A stretch of DNA of 64,000 nucleotides from Strongylocentrotus droebachiensis (GCA_035222895.1 JAVYIG010007173.1:42047-106046), one strand, 5' to 3'; shown: positions 27,701-42,700, numbered from the stretch's first letter. The notes: generated by a model not told the origin, from the sequence alone. Program-made: numbers and translations.

Positions 27701-30700
27701 AGGGATAAATTTAATGTTATTCAAATTACTAAAGAACTATATAATTATGTTCAAGATGTCTGTGCATCATTTTACATAGTTATCAGAAGCTTTTTAGCAT
27801 TAGATATGATACTGTGACAAATATCTTACGCTGCTTACAGAGGCATTAACCACTTGACACTCCGAGAACCCAAATTATTGAAAGTTCTATAGTGTGTTTG
27901 ATTTTAAACCCCTAAACAAAACTTGACCTAACCAAGTGTTGTGCCTGGTGTAGTACCTAGTGTTGTTCCCGGTGTTGTGCCAGGTGTTGTTCCAGATGTT
28001 GTTCCAGGTGTTGTAGATGACGTTGTCACAGGTGTTGTTCCAGGGGTTGTTCCAGGTGTCGTTCTAAAGATTGTTCCCAGTGTTGTTCCTGAGGGATACA
28101 TTTAATGTTATACGAATTACTATAGAACTATATACCTACATTCAGATTTTTAAGCTTAATTTAACATGGTTAGCAGCAGCTTTTTGGCATTTGGACATGG
28201 CATTTATCAGGTGTGACTAATACTTAAAGCTGCTAACAGAGGCAAAAACCACATGACTTTCCGTCGTAACCGGATCCTTAAAAGTAAAATAGTATGTCTA
28301 GAATTATACCCTCAACAAAACTTGACCTAACCTGGTAATGTGCCTGGTGTAGTACCTAATGTGGTTCCCGGAGTTGTTCCCGGTGTTGTAGCTGGCGATG
28401 TTACAAGTGTTGTTATAGGAGTTGTTCCGGGCGTCGTTCCTGGCGTTGTTACAGGTGTTGTTAAAGGAGTTGTTCCGGGCGTCGTACCAGGCGTTGTTAC
28501 CGGTGTTGTTTCAAATGTGGTTCCTGACGTTGTTCCTGTGGTTGTTCCCAGTGTTGTTCCTGAGGGATAAATTTAATGTTATTCAAATTACTAAAGAACT
28601 ATATAATTATGTTCAAGATGTCTGTGCATCATTTTACATAGTTATCAGAAGCTTTTTAGCATTAGATATGATACTGTGACAAATATCTTACGCTGCTTAC
28701 AGAGGCATTAACCACTTGACACTCCGAGAACCCAAATTATTGAAAGTTCTATAGTGTGTTTGATTTTAAACCCCTAAACAAAACTTGACCTAACCAAGTG
28801 TTGTGCCTGGTGTAGTACCTAGTGTTGTTCCCGGTGTTGTGCCATCTGTTGTTCCAGATGTTGTTCCAGGTGTTGTAGATGACGTTGTCACAGGTGTTGT
28901 TCCAGGGGTTGTTCCAGGTGTCGTTCTAAAGATTGTTCCCAGTGTTGTTCCTGAGGGATACATTTAATGTTATACGAATTACTATAGAACTATATACCTA
29001 CATTAAGATTTTTAACCTTAATTTAACATGGTTAGCAGCAGCTTTTTGGCATTTGGACATGGCATTTATCAGGTGTGACTAATACTTAAAGCTGCTAACA
29101 GAGGCAAAAACCACATGACTTTCCGTCGTAACCGGATCCTTAAAAGTAAAATAGTATGTCTAGAATTATACCATCAACAAAACTTGACCTAACCTGGTAA
29201 TGTGCCTGGTGTAGTACCTAATGTGGTTCCCGGAGTTGTTCCCGGTGTTGTAGCTGGCGATGTTACAAGTGTTGTTAAAGGAGTTGTTCCGGGCGTCGTT
29301 CCTGGCGTTGTTACAGGTGTTGTTAAAGGAGTTGTTCCGGGCGTCGTACCAGGCGTTGTTACCGGTGTTGTTTCAAACGTGGTTCCTGACGTTGTTCCTG
29401 TGGTTGTTCCCAGTGTTGTTCCTGAGGGATAAATTTAATGTTATTCAAATTACTAAAGAACTATATAATTATGTTCAAGATGTCTGTGCATCATTTTACA
29501 TAGTTATCAGAAGCTTTTTAGCATTAGATATGATACTGTGACAAATATCTTACGCTGCTTACAGAGGCATTAACCACTTGACACTCCGAGAACCCAAATT
29601 ATTGAAAGTTCTATAGTGTGTTTGATTTTAAACCCCTAAACAAAACTTGACCTAACCAAGTGTTGTGCCTGGTGTAGTACCTAGTGTTGTTCCCGGTGTT
29701 GTGCCATCTGTTGTTCCAGATGTTGTTCCAGGTGTTGTAGATGACGTTGTCACAGGTGTTGTTCCAGGGGTTGTTCCAGGTGTCGTTCTAAAGATTGTTC
29801 CCAGTGTTGTTCCTGAGGGATACATTTAATGTTATACGAATTACTATAGAACTATATACCTACATTAAGATTTTTAAGCTTAATTTAACATGGTTAGCAG
29901 CAGCTTTTTGGCATTTGGACATGGCATTTATCAGGTGTGACTAATACTTAAAGCTGCTAACAGAGGCAAAAACCACATGACTTTCCGTCGTAACCGGATC
30001 CTTAAAAGTAAAATAGTATGTCTAGAATTATACCCTCAACAAAACTTGACCTAACCTGGTAATGTGCCTGGTGTAGTACCTAATGTGGTTCCCGGAGTTG
30101 TTCCCGGTGTTGTAGCTGGCGATGTTACAAGTGTTGTTAAAGGAGTTGTTCCGGGCGTCGTTCCTGGCGTTGTTACAGGTGTTGTTAAAGGAGTTGTTCC
30201 GGGCGTCGTACCAGGCGTTGTTACCGGTGTTGTTTCAAACGTGGTTCCTGACGTTGTTCCTGTGGTTGTTCCCAGTGTTGTTCCTGAGGGATAAATTTAA
30301 TGTTATTCAAATTACTAAAGAACTATATAATTATGTTCAAGATGTCTGTGCATCATTTTACATAGTTATCAGAAGCTTTTTAGCATTAGATATGATACTG
30401 TGACAAATATCTTACGCTGCTTACAGAGGCATTAACCACTTGACACTCCGAGAACCCAAATTATTGAAAGTTCTATAGTGTGTTTGATTTTAAACCCCTA
30501 AACAAAACTTGACCTAACCAAGTGTTGTGCCTGGTGTAGTACCTAGTGTTGTTCCCGGTGTTGTGCCATCTGTTGTTCCAGATGTTGTTCCAGGTGTTGT
30601 AGATGACGTTGTCACAGGTGTTGTTCCAGGGGTTGTTCCAGGTGTCGTTCTAAAGATTGTTCCCAGTGTTGTTCCTGAGGGATACATTTAATGTTATACG

Positions 30701-33700
30701 AATTACTATAGAACTATATACCTACATTAAGATTTTTAAGCTTAATTTAACATGGTTAGCAGCAGCTTTTTGGCATTTGGACATGGCATTTATCAGGTGT
30801 GACTAATACTTAAAGCTGCTAACAGAGGCAAAAACCACATGACTTTCCGTCGTAACCGGATCCTTAAAAGTAAAATAGTATGTCTAGAATTATACCCTCA
30901 ACAAAACTTGACCTAACCTGGTAATGTGCCTGGTGTAGTACCTAATGTGGTTCCCGGAGTTGTTCCCGGTGTTGTAGCTGGCGATGTTACAAGTGTTGTT
31001 AAAGGAGTTGTTCCGGGCGTCGTTCCTGGCGTTGTTACAGGTGTTGTTAAAGGAGTTGTTCCGGGCGTCGTACCAGGCGTTGTTACCGGTGTTGTTTCAA
31101 ACGTGGTTCCTGACGTTGTTCCTGTGGTTGTTCCCAGTGTTGTTCCTGAGGGATAAATTTAATGTTATTCAAATTACTAAAGAACTATATAATTATGTTC
31201 AAGATGTCTGTGCATCATTTTACATAGTTATCAGAAGCTTTTTAGCATTAGATATGATACTGTGACAAATATCTTACGCTGCTTACAGAGGCATTAACCA
31301 CTTGACACTCCGAGAACCCAAATTATTGAAAGTTCTATAGTGTGTTTGATTTTAAACCCCTAAACAAAACTTGACCTAACCAAGTGTTGTGCCTGGTGTA
31401 GTACCTAGTGTTGTTCCCGGTGTTGTGCCAGGTGTTGTTCCAGATGTTGTTCCAGGTGTTGTAGATGACGTTGTCACAGGTGTTGTTCCAGGGGTTGTTC
31501 CAGGTGTCGTTCTAAAGATTGTTCCCAGTGTTGTTCCTGAGGGATACATTTAATGTTATACGAATTACTATAGAACTATATACCTACATTCAGATTTTTA
31601 AGCTTAATTTAACATGGTTAGCAGCAGCTTTTTGGCATTTGGACATGGCATTTATCAGGTGTGACTAATACTTAAAGCTGCTAACAGAGGCAAAAACCAC
31701 ATGACTTTCCGTCGTAACCGGATCCTTAAAAGTAAAATAGTATGTCTAGAATTATACCCTCAACAAAACTTGACCTAACCTGGTAATGTGCCTGGTGTAG
31801 TACCTAATGTGGTTCCCGGAGTTGTTCCCGGTGTTGTAGCTGGCGATGTTACAAGTGTTGTTAAAGGAGTTGTTCCGGGCGTCGTTCCTGGCGTTGTTAC
31901 AGGTGTTGTTAAAGGAGTTGTTCCGGGCGTCGTACCAGGCGTTGTTACCGGTGTTGTTTCAAACGTGGTTCCTGACGTTGTTCCTGTGGTTGTTCCCAGT
32001 GTTGTTCCTGAGGGATAAATTTAATGTTATTCAAATTACTAAAGAACTATATAATTATGTTCAAGATGTCTGTGCATCATTTTACATAGTTATCAGAAGC
32101 TTTTTAGCATTAGATATGATACTGTGACAAATATCTTACGCTGCTTACAGAGGCATTAACCACTTGACACTCCGAGAACCCAAATTATTGAAAGTTCTAT
32201 AGTGTGTTTGATTTTAAACCCCTAAACAAAACTTGACCTAACCAAGTGTTGTGCCTGGTGTAGTACCTAGTGTTGTTCCCGGTGTTGTGCCATCTGTTGT
32301 TCCAGATGTTGTTCCAGGTGTTGTAGATGACGTTGTCACAGGTGTTGTTCCAGGGGTTGTTCCAGGTGTCGTTCTAAAGATTGTTCCCAGTGTTGTTCCT
32401 GAGGGATACATTTAATGTTATACGAATTACTATAGAACTATATACCTACATTAAGATTTTTAACCTTAATTTAACATGGTTAGCAGCAGCTTTTTGGCAT
32501 TTGGACATGGCATTTATCAGGTGTGACTAATACTTAAAGCTGCTAACAGAGGCAAAAACCACATGACTTTCCGTCGTAACCGGATCCTTAAAAGTAAAAT
32601 AGTATGTCTAGAATTATACCATCAACAAAACTTGACCTAACCTGGTAATGTGCCTGGTGTAGTACCTAATGTGGTTCCCGGAGTTGTTCCCGGTGTTGTA
32701 GCTGGCGATGTTACAAGTGTTGTTAAAGGAGTTGTTCCGGGCGTCGTTCCTGGCGTTGTTACAGGTGTTGTTAAAGGAGTTGTTCCGGGCGTCGTACCAG
32801 GCGTTGTTACCGGTGTTGTTTCAAACGTGGTTCCTGACGTTGTTCCTGTGGTTGTTCCCAGTGTTGTTCCTGAGGGATAAATTTAATGTTATTCAAATTA
32901 CTAAAGAACTATATAATTATGTTCAAGATGTCTGTGCATCATTTTACATAGTTATCAGAAGCTTTTTAGCATTAGATATGATACTGTGACAAATATCTTA
33001 CGCTGCTTACAGAGGCATTAACCACTTGACACTCCGAGAACCCAAATTATTGAAAGTTCTATAGTGTGTTTGATTTTAAACCCCTAAACAAAACTTGACC
33101 TAACCAAGTGTTGTGCCTGGTGTAGTACCTAGTGTTGTTCCCGGTGTTGTGCCATCTGTTGTTCCAGATGTTGTTCCAGGTGTTGTAGATGACGTTGTCA
33201 CAGGTGTTGTTCCAGGGGTTGTTCCAGGTGTCGTTCTAAAGATTGTTCCCAGTGTTGTTCCTGAGGGATACATTTAATGTTATACGAATTACTATAGAAC
33301 TATATACCTACATTAAGATTTTTAAGCTTAATTTAACATGGTTAGCAGCAGCTTTTTGGCATTTGGACATGGCATTTATCAGGTGTGACTAATACTTAAA
33401 GCTGCTAACAGAGGCAAAAACCACATGACTTTCCGTCGTAACCGGATCCTTAAAAGTAAAATAGTATGTCTAGAATTATACCCTCAACAAAACTTGACCT
33501 AACCTGGTAATGTGCCTGGTGTAGTACCTAATGTGGTTCCCGGAGTTGTTCCCGGTGTTGTAGCTGGCGATGTTACAAGTGTTGTTAAAGGAGTTGTTCC
33601 GGGCGTCGTTCCTGGCGTTGTTACAGGTGTTGTTAAAGGAGTTGTTCCGGGCGTCGTACCAGGCGTTGTTACCGGTGTTGTTTCAAACGTGGTTCCTGAC

Positions 33701-36700
33701 GTTGTTCCTGTGGTTGTTCCCAGTGTTGTTCCTGAGGGATAAATTTAATGTTATTCAAATTACTAAAGAACTATATAATTATGTTCAAGATGTCTGTGCA
33801 TCATTTTACATAGTTATCAGAAGCTTTTTAGCATTAGATATGATACTGTGACAAATATCTTACGCTGCTTACAGAGGCATTAACCACTTGACACTCCGAG
33901 AACCCAAATTATTGAAAGTTCTATAGTGTGTTTGATTTTAAACCCCTAAACAAAACTTGACCTAACCAAGTGTTGTGCCTGGTGTAGTACCTAGTGTTGT
34001 TCCCGGTGTTGTGCCATCTGTTGTTCCAGATGTTGTTCCAGGTGTTGTAGATGACGTTGTCACAGGTGTTGTTCCAGGGGTTGTTCCAGGTGTCGTTCTA
34101 AAGATTGTTCCCAGTGTTGTTCCTGAGGGATACATTTAATGTTATACGAATTACTATAGAACTATATACCTACATTAAGATTTTTAAGCTTAATTTAACA
34201 TGGTTAGCAGCAGCTTTTTGGCATTTGGACATGGCATTTATCAGGTGTGACTAATACTTAAAGCTGCTAACAGAGGCAAAAACCACATGACTTTCCGTCG
34301 TAACCGGATCCTTAAAAGTAAAATAGTATGTCTAGAATTATACCCTCAACAAAACTTGACCTAACCTGGTAATGTGCCTGGTGTAGTACCTAATGTGGTT
34401 CCCGGAGTTGTTCCCGGTGTTGTAGCTGGCGATGTTACAAGTGTTGTTAAAGGAGTTGTTCCGGGCGTCGTTCCTGGCGTTGTTACAGGTGTTGTTAAAG
34501 GAGTTGTTCCGGGCGTCGTACCAGGCGTTGTTACCGGTGTTGTTTCAAACGTGGTTCCTGACGTTGTTCCTGTGGTTGTTCCCAGTGTTGTTCCTGAGGG
34601 ATAAATTTAATGTTATTCAAATTACTAAAGAACTATATAATTATGTTCAAGATGTCTGTGCATCATTTTACATAGTTATCAGAAGCTTTTTAGCATTAGA
34701 TATGATACTGTGACAAATATCTTACGCTGCTTACAGAGGCATTAACCACTTGACACTCCGAGAACCCAAATTATTGAAAGTTCTATAGTGTGTTTGATTT
34801 TAAACCCCTAAACAAAACTTGACCTAACCAAGTGTTGTGCCTGGTGTAGTACCTAGTGTTGTTCCCGGTGTTGTGCCAGGTGTTGTTCCAGATGTTGTTC
34901 CAGGTGTTGTAGATGACGTTGTCACAGGTGTTGTTCCAGGGGTTGTTCCAGGTGTCGTTCTAAAGATTGTTCCCAGTGTTGTTCCTGAGGGATACATTTA
35001 ATGTTATACGAATTACTATAGAACTATATACCTACATTCAGATTTTTAAGCTTAATTTAACATGGTTAGCAGCAGCTTTTTGGCATTTGGACATGGCATT
35101 TATCAGGTGTGACTAATACTTAAAGCTGCTAACAGAGGCAAAAACCACATGACTTTCCGTCGTAACCGGATCCTTAAAAGTAAAATAGTATGTCTAGAAT
35201 TATACCCTCAACAAAACTTGACCTAACCTGGTAATGTGCCTGGTGTAGTACCTAATGTGGTTCCCGGAGTTGTTCCCGGTGTTGTAGCTGGCGATGTTAC
35301 AAGTGTTGTTAAAGGAGTTGTTCCGGGCGTCGTTCCTGGCGTTGTTACAGGTGTTGTTAAAGGAGTTGTTCCGGGCGTCGTACCAGGCGTTGTTACCGGT
35401 GTTGTTTCAAACGTGGTTCCTGACGTTGTTCCTGTGGTTGTTCCCAGTGTTGTTCCTGAGGGATAAATTTAATGTTATTCAAATTACTAAAGAACTATAT
35501 AATTATGTTCAAGATGTCTGTGCATCATTTTACATAGTTATCAGAAGCTTTTTAGCATTAGATATGATACTGTGACAAATATCTTACGCTGCTTACAGAG
35601 GCATTAACCACTTGACACTCCGAGAACCCAAATTATTGAAAGTTCTATAGTGTGTTTGATTTTAAACCCCTAAACAAAACTTGACCTAACCAAGTGTTGT
35701 GCCTGGTGTAGTACCTAGTGTTGTTCCCGGTGTTGTGCCATCTGTTGTTCCAGATGTTGTTCCAGGTGTTGTAGATGACGTTGTCACAGGTGTTGTTCCA
35801 GGGGTTGTTCCAGGTGTCGTTCTAAAGATTGTTCCCAGTGTTGTTCCTGAGGGATACATTTAATGTTATACGAATTACTATAGAACTATATACCTACATT
35901 AAGATTTTTAACCTTAATTTAACATGGTTAGCAGCAGCTTTTTGGCATTTGGACATGGCATTTATCAGGTGTGACTAATACTTAAAGCTGCTAACAGAGG
36001 CAAAAACCACATGACTTTCCGTCGTAACCGGATCCTTAAAAGTAAAATAGTATGTCTAGAATTATACCATCAACAAAACTTGACCTAACCTGGTAATGTG
36101 CCTGGTGTAGTACCTAATGTGGTTCCCGGAGTTGTTCCCGGTGTTGTAGCTGGCGATGTTACAAGTGTTGTTAAAGGAGTTGTTCCGGGCGTCGTTCCTG
36201 GCGTTGTTACAGGTGTTGTTAAAGGAGTTGTTCCGGGCGTCGTACCAGGCGTTGTTACCGGTGTTGTTTCAAACGTGGTTCCTGACGTTGTTCCTGTGGT
36301 TGTTCCCAGTGTTGTTCCTGAGGGATAAATTTAATGTTATTCAAATTACTAAAGAACTATATAATTATGTTCAAGATGTCTGTGCATCATTTTACATAGT
36401 TATCAGAAGCTTTTTAGCATTAGATATGATACTGTGACAAATATCTTACGCTGCTTACAGAGGCATTAACCACTTGACACTCCGAGAACCCAAATTATTG
36501 AAAGTTCTATAGTGTGTTTGATTTTAAACCCCTAAACAAAACTTGACCTAACCAAGTGTTGTGCCTGGTGTAGTACCTAGTGTTGTTCCCGGTGTTGTGC
36601 CAGGTGTTGTTCCAGATGTTGTTCCAGGTGTTGTAGATGACGTTGTCACAGGTGTTGTTCCAGGGGTTGTTCCAGGTGTCGTTCTAAAGATTGTTCCCAG

Positions 36701-39700
36701 TGTTGTTCCTGAGGGATACATTTAATGTTATACGAATTACTATAGAACTATATACCTACATTCAGATTTTTAAGCTTAATTTAACATGGTTAGCAGCAGC
36801 TTTTTGGCATTTGGACATGGCATTTATCAGGTGTGACTAATACTTAAAGCTGCTAACAGAGGCAAAAACCACATGACTTTCCGTCGTAACCGGATCCTTA
36901 AAAGTAAAATAGTATGTCTAGAATTATACCCTCAACAAAACTTGACCTAACCTGGTAATGTGCCTGGTGTAGTACCTAATGTGGTTCCCGGAGTTGTTCC
37001 CGGTGTTGTAGCTGGCGATGTTACAAGTGTTGTTATAGGAGTTGTTCCGGGCGTCGTTCCTGGCGTTGTTACAGGTGTTGTTAAAGGAGTTGTTCCGGGC
37101 GTCGTACCAGGCGTTGTTACCGGTGTTGTTTCAAATGTGGTTCCTGACGTTGTTCCTGTGGTTGTTCCCAGTGTTGTTCCTGAGGGATAAATTTAATGTT
37201 ATTCAAATTACTAAAGAACTATATAATTATGTTCAAGATGTCTGTGCATCATTTTACATAGTTATCAGAAGCTTTTTAGCATTAGATATGATACTGTGAC
37301 AAATATCTTACGCTGCTTACAGAGGCATTAACCACTTGACACTCCGAGAACCCAAATTATTGAAAGTTCTATAGTGTGTTTGATTTTAAACCCCTAAACA
37401 AAACTTGACCTAACCAAGTGTTGTGCCTGGTGTAGTACCTATTGTTGTTCCCGGTGTTGTGCCAGGTGTTGTTCCAGATGTTGTTCCAGGTGTTGTAGAT
37501 GACGTTGTCACAGGTGTTGTTCCAGGGGTTGTTCCAGGTGTCGTTCCAATGATTGTTCCCAGTGTTGTTCCTGAGGGATAAATTTAATGTTATACGAATT
37601 ACTATAGAACTATATACCTACATTCAGATTTTTAACCTTAATTTAACATGGTTAGCAGCAGCTTTTTGGCATTTGGACATGGCATTTATCAGGTGTGACT
37701 AATACTTAAAGCTGCTAACAGAGGCAAAAACCACATGACTTTCCGTCGTAACCGGATCCTTAAAAGTAAAATAGTATGTCTAGAATTATACCCTCAACAA
37801 AACTTGACCTAACCTGGTAATGTGCCTGGTGTAGTACCTAATGTGGTTCCCGGTGTTGTAGCTGGCGTTGTTACAAGTGTTGTTAAAGGAGTTGTTTCGG
37901 GCGTCGTTCCTGGCGTTGCTACAGGTGTCGTTCCAAATGTTGTCCCTGACGTTGTTCCTGTGGTTGTTCCCAGTGTTGTTCCTGGGGGATAAATGTAATG
38001 TTATTCAAATTACTAAAGAACTATATACTTATGTTCAAGATTTCTGCGCATCATTTTACATAGTTATCAGAAGCTGTTTGGCATTAGATATGATACTGTG
38101 ACAAACACCTTAAGCTGCTTACAGAGGCAATAACCACTTGACACTCCGAGAACCCAAATTATTGAAAGTACTATAGTGTGTTTGATTTTAAACCCCTAAA
38201 CAAAACATGATCTAACCTAATGTTGTGAATGGTGTAGTACCTGATGTGGTTCCCGGTGTTGTGCCAGGTGGTGTCCCTGATGTTGTTCCAGGTGTTGTAG
38301 ATGACGTTGTCACAGGTGTTGTTCCAGGGGTTGTTCCAGGTGTCGTTCCAATGATTGTTCCCAGTGTTGTTCCTGAGGGATTAATTTAATGTTATACGAA
38401 TTACTATAGAACTATATACCTACATTCAGATTTTTAACCTTAATTTAACATGGTTAGCAGCAGCTTTTTGGCATTTGGACATGGCATTTATCAGGTGTGA
38501 CTAATACTTAAAGCTGCTAACAGAGGCAAAAACCACATGACTTTCCGTCGTAACCGGATCCTTAAAAGTAAAATAGTATGTCTAGAATTATACCCTCAAC
38601 AAAACTTGACCTAACCTGGTAATGTGCCTGGTGTAGTACCTAATGTGGTTCCCGGAGTTGTTCCCGGTGTTGTAGCTGGCGTTGTTACAAGTGTTGTTAA
38701 AGGAGTTGTTTCGGGCGTCGTTCCTGGCGTTGTTACAGGTGTCGTTCCAAATGTTGTCCCTGACGTTGTTCCTGTGGTTGTTCCCAGTGTTGTTCCTGAG
38801 GGATAAATTTAATGTTATTCAAATTACTAAAGAACTATATACTTATGTTCAAGATTTCTGCGCATCATTTTACATAGTTATCAGAAGCTGTTTGGCATTA
38901 GATATGATACTGTGACTAACAACTTAAGCTGCTTACAGAGGCAATAACCACTTGACACTCCGAGAACCCAAATTATTGAAAGTACTATAGTGTGTTTGAT
39001 TTTAAACCCCTAAACAAAACATGATCTAACCTAATGTTGTGTCTGGTGTAGTACCTGATGTGGTTCCCGGTGTTGTGCCAGGTGGTGTCCCTGATGTTGT
39101 CCCAGGTGTTGTAGATGACGTTGTCACAGGTGTTGTTCCAGGTGTTGTTCCAGTGGTTGTTCCAGGTGTTGTTCCAATGGTTGTTCCCAGTGATGTTCCT
39201 GAGGGATAAATTTAATTTTATACGAATTACTATGGAACTATATACCTACATTCAGATTTTTTTAGCGCTTAATTTAACATGGTTTATAGCAGCAGCTTTT
39301 TGGCATTGGACATGGCATTTATCAGGTGTGACTAATACTAAAAATTGCTAACAGAGGCAAAAACCACATGACTTTCCGTCGTAAGCGAATCCTTAAAAGT
39401 ACAATAGTATGTCTAGATTCATAACCTAAACAAAACTTGACCTAACCTGGTAATGTGCCTGGTGTAGTACCTGGTGTGGTTCCCGGAGTTGTTCCCGGTG
39501 TTGTAGCTGGCGTTGTTACAAGTGTTGTTAAAAGAGTTGTTCCGGGCGTCGTTCTAGACATTGTTACCGGTGTTGTAGCTGGCGATGTTACAAGTGTTGT
39601 TAAAGGAGTTGTTCCGGGCGTCGTTCCTGGCGTTGTTACAGGTGTTGTTAAAGGAGTTGTTCCGGGCGTCGTACCAGGCGTTGTTACCGGTGTTGTTTCA

Positions 39701-42700
39701 AATGTGGTTCCTGACGTTGTTCCTGTGGTTGTTCCCAGTGTTGTTCCTGAGGGATAAATTTAATGTTATTCAAATTACTAAAGAACTATATAACTATGTT
39801 CAAGATGTCTGTGCATCATTTTACATAGTTATCAGAAGCTTTTTAGCATTAGATATGATACTGTGACAAATATTTCACGCTGCTTACAGAGGCATTAACC
39901 ACTTGACACTCCGAGAACCCAAATTATTGAAAGTTCTATAGTGTGTTTGATTTTAAACCCCTAAACAAAACTTGACCTAACCAAGTGTTGTGCCTGGTGT
40001 AGTACCTAGTGTTGTTCCCGGTGTTGTGCCAGGTGTTGTTCCAGATGTTGTTCCAGGTGTTGTAGATGACGTTGTCACAGGTGTTGTTCCAGGGGTTGTT
40101 CCAGGTGTCGTTCCAATGATTGTTCCCGGTGTTGTTCCTGAGGGATAAATTTAATGTTATACGAATTACTATAGAACTATATACCTACATTCAGATTTTT
40201 AACCTTAATTTAACATGGTTAGCAGCAGCTTTTTGGCATTTGGACATGTCATTTATCAGGTGTGACTAATACTTAAAGCTGCTAACAGAGGCAAAAACCA
40301 CATGACTTTCCGTCGTAACCGGATCCTTAAAAGTAAAATAGTATGTCTAGAATTATACCCTCAACAAAACTTGACCTAACCTGGTAATGTGCCTGGTGTA
40401 GTACCTAATGTGGTTCCCGGAGTTGTTCCCGGTGTTGTAGCTGGCGTTGTTACAAGTGTTGTTAAAGGAGTTGTTTCGGGCGTCGTTCCTGGCGTTGTTA
40501 CAGGTGTCGTTCCAAATGTTGTCCCTGACGTTGTTCCTGTGGTTGTTCCCAGTGTTGTTCCTGAGGGATAAATTTAATTTTATACGAATTACTATGGAAC
40601 AATATACCTACATTCAGATTTTTTTAGCGCTTAATTTAACATGGTTTATAGCAGCAGCTTTTTGGCATTGGACATGGCATTTATCAGGTGTGACTAATAC
40701 TAAAAATTGCTAACAGAGGCAAAAACCACATGACTTTCCGTCGTAAGCGAATCCTTAAAAGTACAATAGTATGTCTAGATTCATAACCTAAACAAAACTT
40801 GACCTAACCTGGTAATGTGCCTGGTGTAGTACCTGGTGTGGTTCCCGGTGTGGTTCCCGGAGTTGTTCCCGGTGTTGTAGCTGGCGTTGTTACAAGTGTT
40901 GTTAAAAGAGTTGTTCCGGGCGTCGTTCCAGGCGTTGTTACCGGTGTTGTTCTAAACGTTGCTCCTGACGTTGTTCCTGTGGTTTTTGCCAGTGTTGTTC
41001 CTGAGGGATAAATTTAATGTTATTCAAATTACTAAAGAACTATATACTCATGTTCAAGATTCATGCACATCATTTTACATAGTTATCAGAAGCTGCGCAA
41101 GACTCGAAAGAAAAAAGTCACAACATTTCAGTGCAAGATTTTCTTGCGTTAAAAAATTATCGCGAAAAATGTCGAGGGGGGGGGCTAAATAGGGTTAATC
41201 TGCTTACAGAGGCAATAACCACTTGACACTCCGAGAACCCAAATTATTGAAAGTACTGTAACGAAATTTGATTACAAGTGTTTAATTCAGACTGCTCTCG
41301 TTCAGTTCTCGCTCAATATCTCTCTCACTATCTCTCTCACTCGAGCTCATGCGTGTATGCAATATAAATTCAACAGAAGAAATGGAGTATTCGTGAGTTT
41401 CAGTTCCATTCGATGTTTATTACTTCAAATAATGACAACTTGGTATACAGTCAGGTTCAGTGAATTACGAAAAACGGCAGAAAGGAGTACGAGGAGAAGT
41501 CTCAAGAAGTCAGTCAGAAGTCTGAAGTCTCTCGATTTTAGAATCCCTGGCTTTATATAGGGAGCTGTTTTGTAGCAGCAAGGACACAACCCGACCTCGA
41601 GCTAAAGGGCAGAGTCTGTCCTCAAACTGAGGACAAAGTCTGGCCTCCGCTCGGGGTCAGTCGGAGGCCGCACGCGACTGAGTATCTGTCCTTGCCGTTA
41701 CGTAAGACGAGGACAGATTCTCTAGACGAGCGTGGCCCTGGGCTTACGCAATCGAACTGCAAGAATTACTCGAGGACGAAAAACAACGTCGTCAAACTTC
41801 TCAAGGACTAGTTTGACTTGCACAGGCAAGCAACAATATATAGCGAAATAATAATGGACTATGCACATGATACAGACATATCTCAATTCGTAACACTACT
41901 ATAGTGTGTTTGATTTTAAACTCCTAAACAAAACTTGACCTAACCTGATGTTGTGCCTGGTGTAGTACCTAATGTGGTTCCTGGTGTTGTGCCAGGTGTT
42001 GTTCCTGGCGTTGTTACCGGTGTTGTTCCAAATGTTGTTCCTGACGTTGTTCCCAGTGTTGTTCCTGAGGGATAATTTAATGATATACCAACTACTAAAG
42101 AACTATATACTTATGTTCAAGATTTATGCACATCATTTTAAATAGTTATCAGAAGCTGCCTGGCATTAGATACGATACTGTGACAAATACCTTAACCCTA
42201 TTTAGCCCGGGCTATTTTGAAACTGCATAGCCCAGGAGGGGGGGGGGGGGGGGGGGGAGAATGGAGTGTATAGAATACTATGGTAATTTCAATTTTTTGA
42301 AAAATTCATTCATTTGCATATTTATGGTAATTTATGCAAATAAGGTCATCAAATTCACATTTTTGCCCATATATCAGACATTATTCATATTAAAGCATTC
42401 TTTCTCACTACATATATTTGTTAGACCATTTGGAATAATAATACAACACAAACAAATTGAAAAACCAGGGTTATTCCTTATGTTATCTATTGTTTTGATA
42501 ATTTCTTATGTATTTCTTTGTTTTTTCAACTGATGTATTTTATACTTTTTGTTGCTTTATTTCATTTCCAACTATAATTCAACTATTTTGACCCCAAAAT
42601 AAACACCTTAACTATAAACAAGACCAAATAACCAATGTTTTATCTATTTATTTGAAAAATGAGATTTCCATATGTTTTGTACACAAATCACAAAAATTAG

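Noticed and set aside
171..41011. Plus-strand frames of 60-100 codons with VVPG repeats and their overlapping Leu/Phe-rich companions
   Set aside because: They are exact antisense of minus-strand cassette exons, stop at the acceptor sequence (gag ggataa), and have no splice or promoter context of their own.
42261..42533. 90-aa plus frame inside the TTAA element
   Set aside because: AT-rich hydrophobic composition, no transposase motif, lies within a non-autonomous element.
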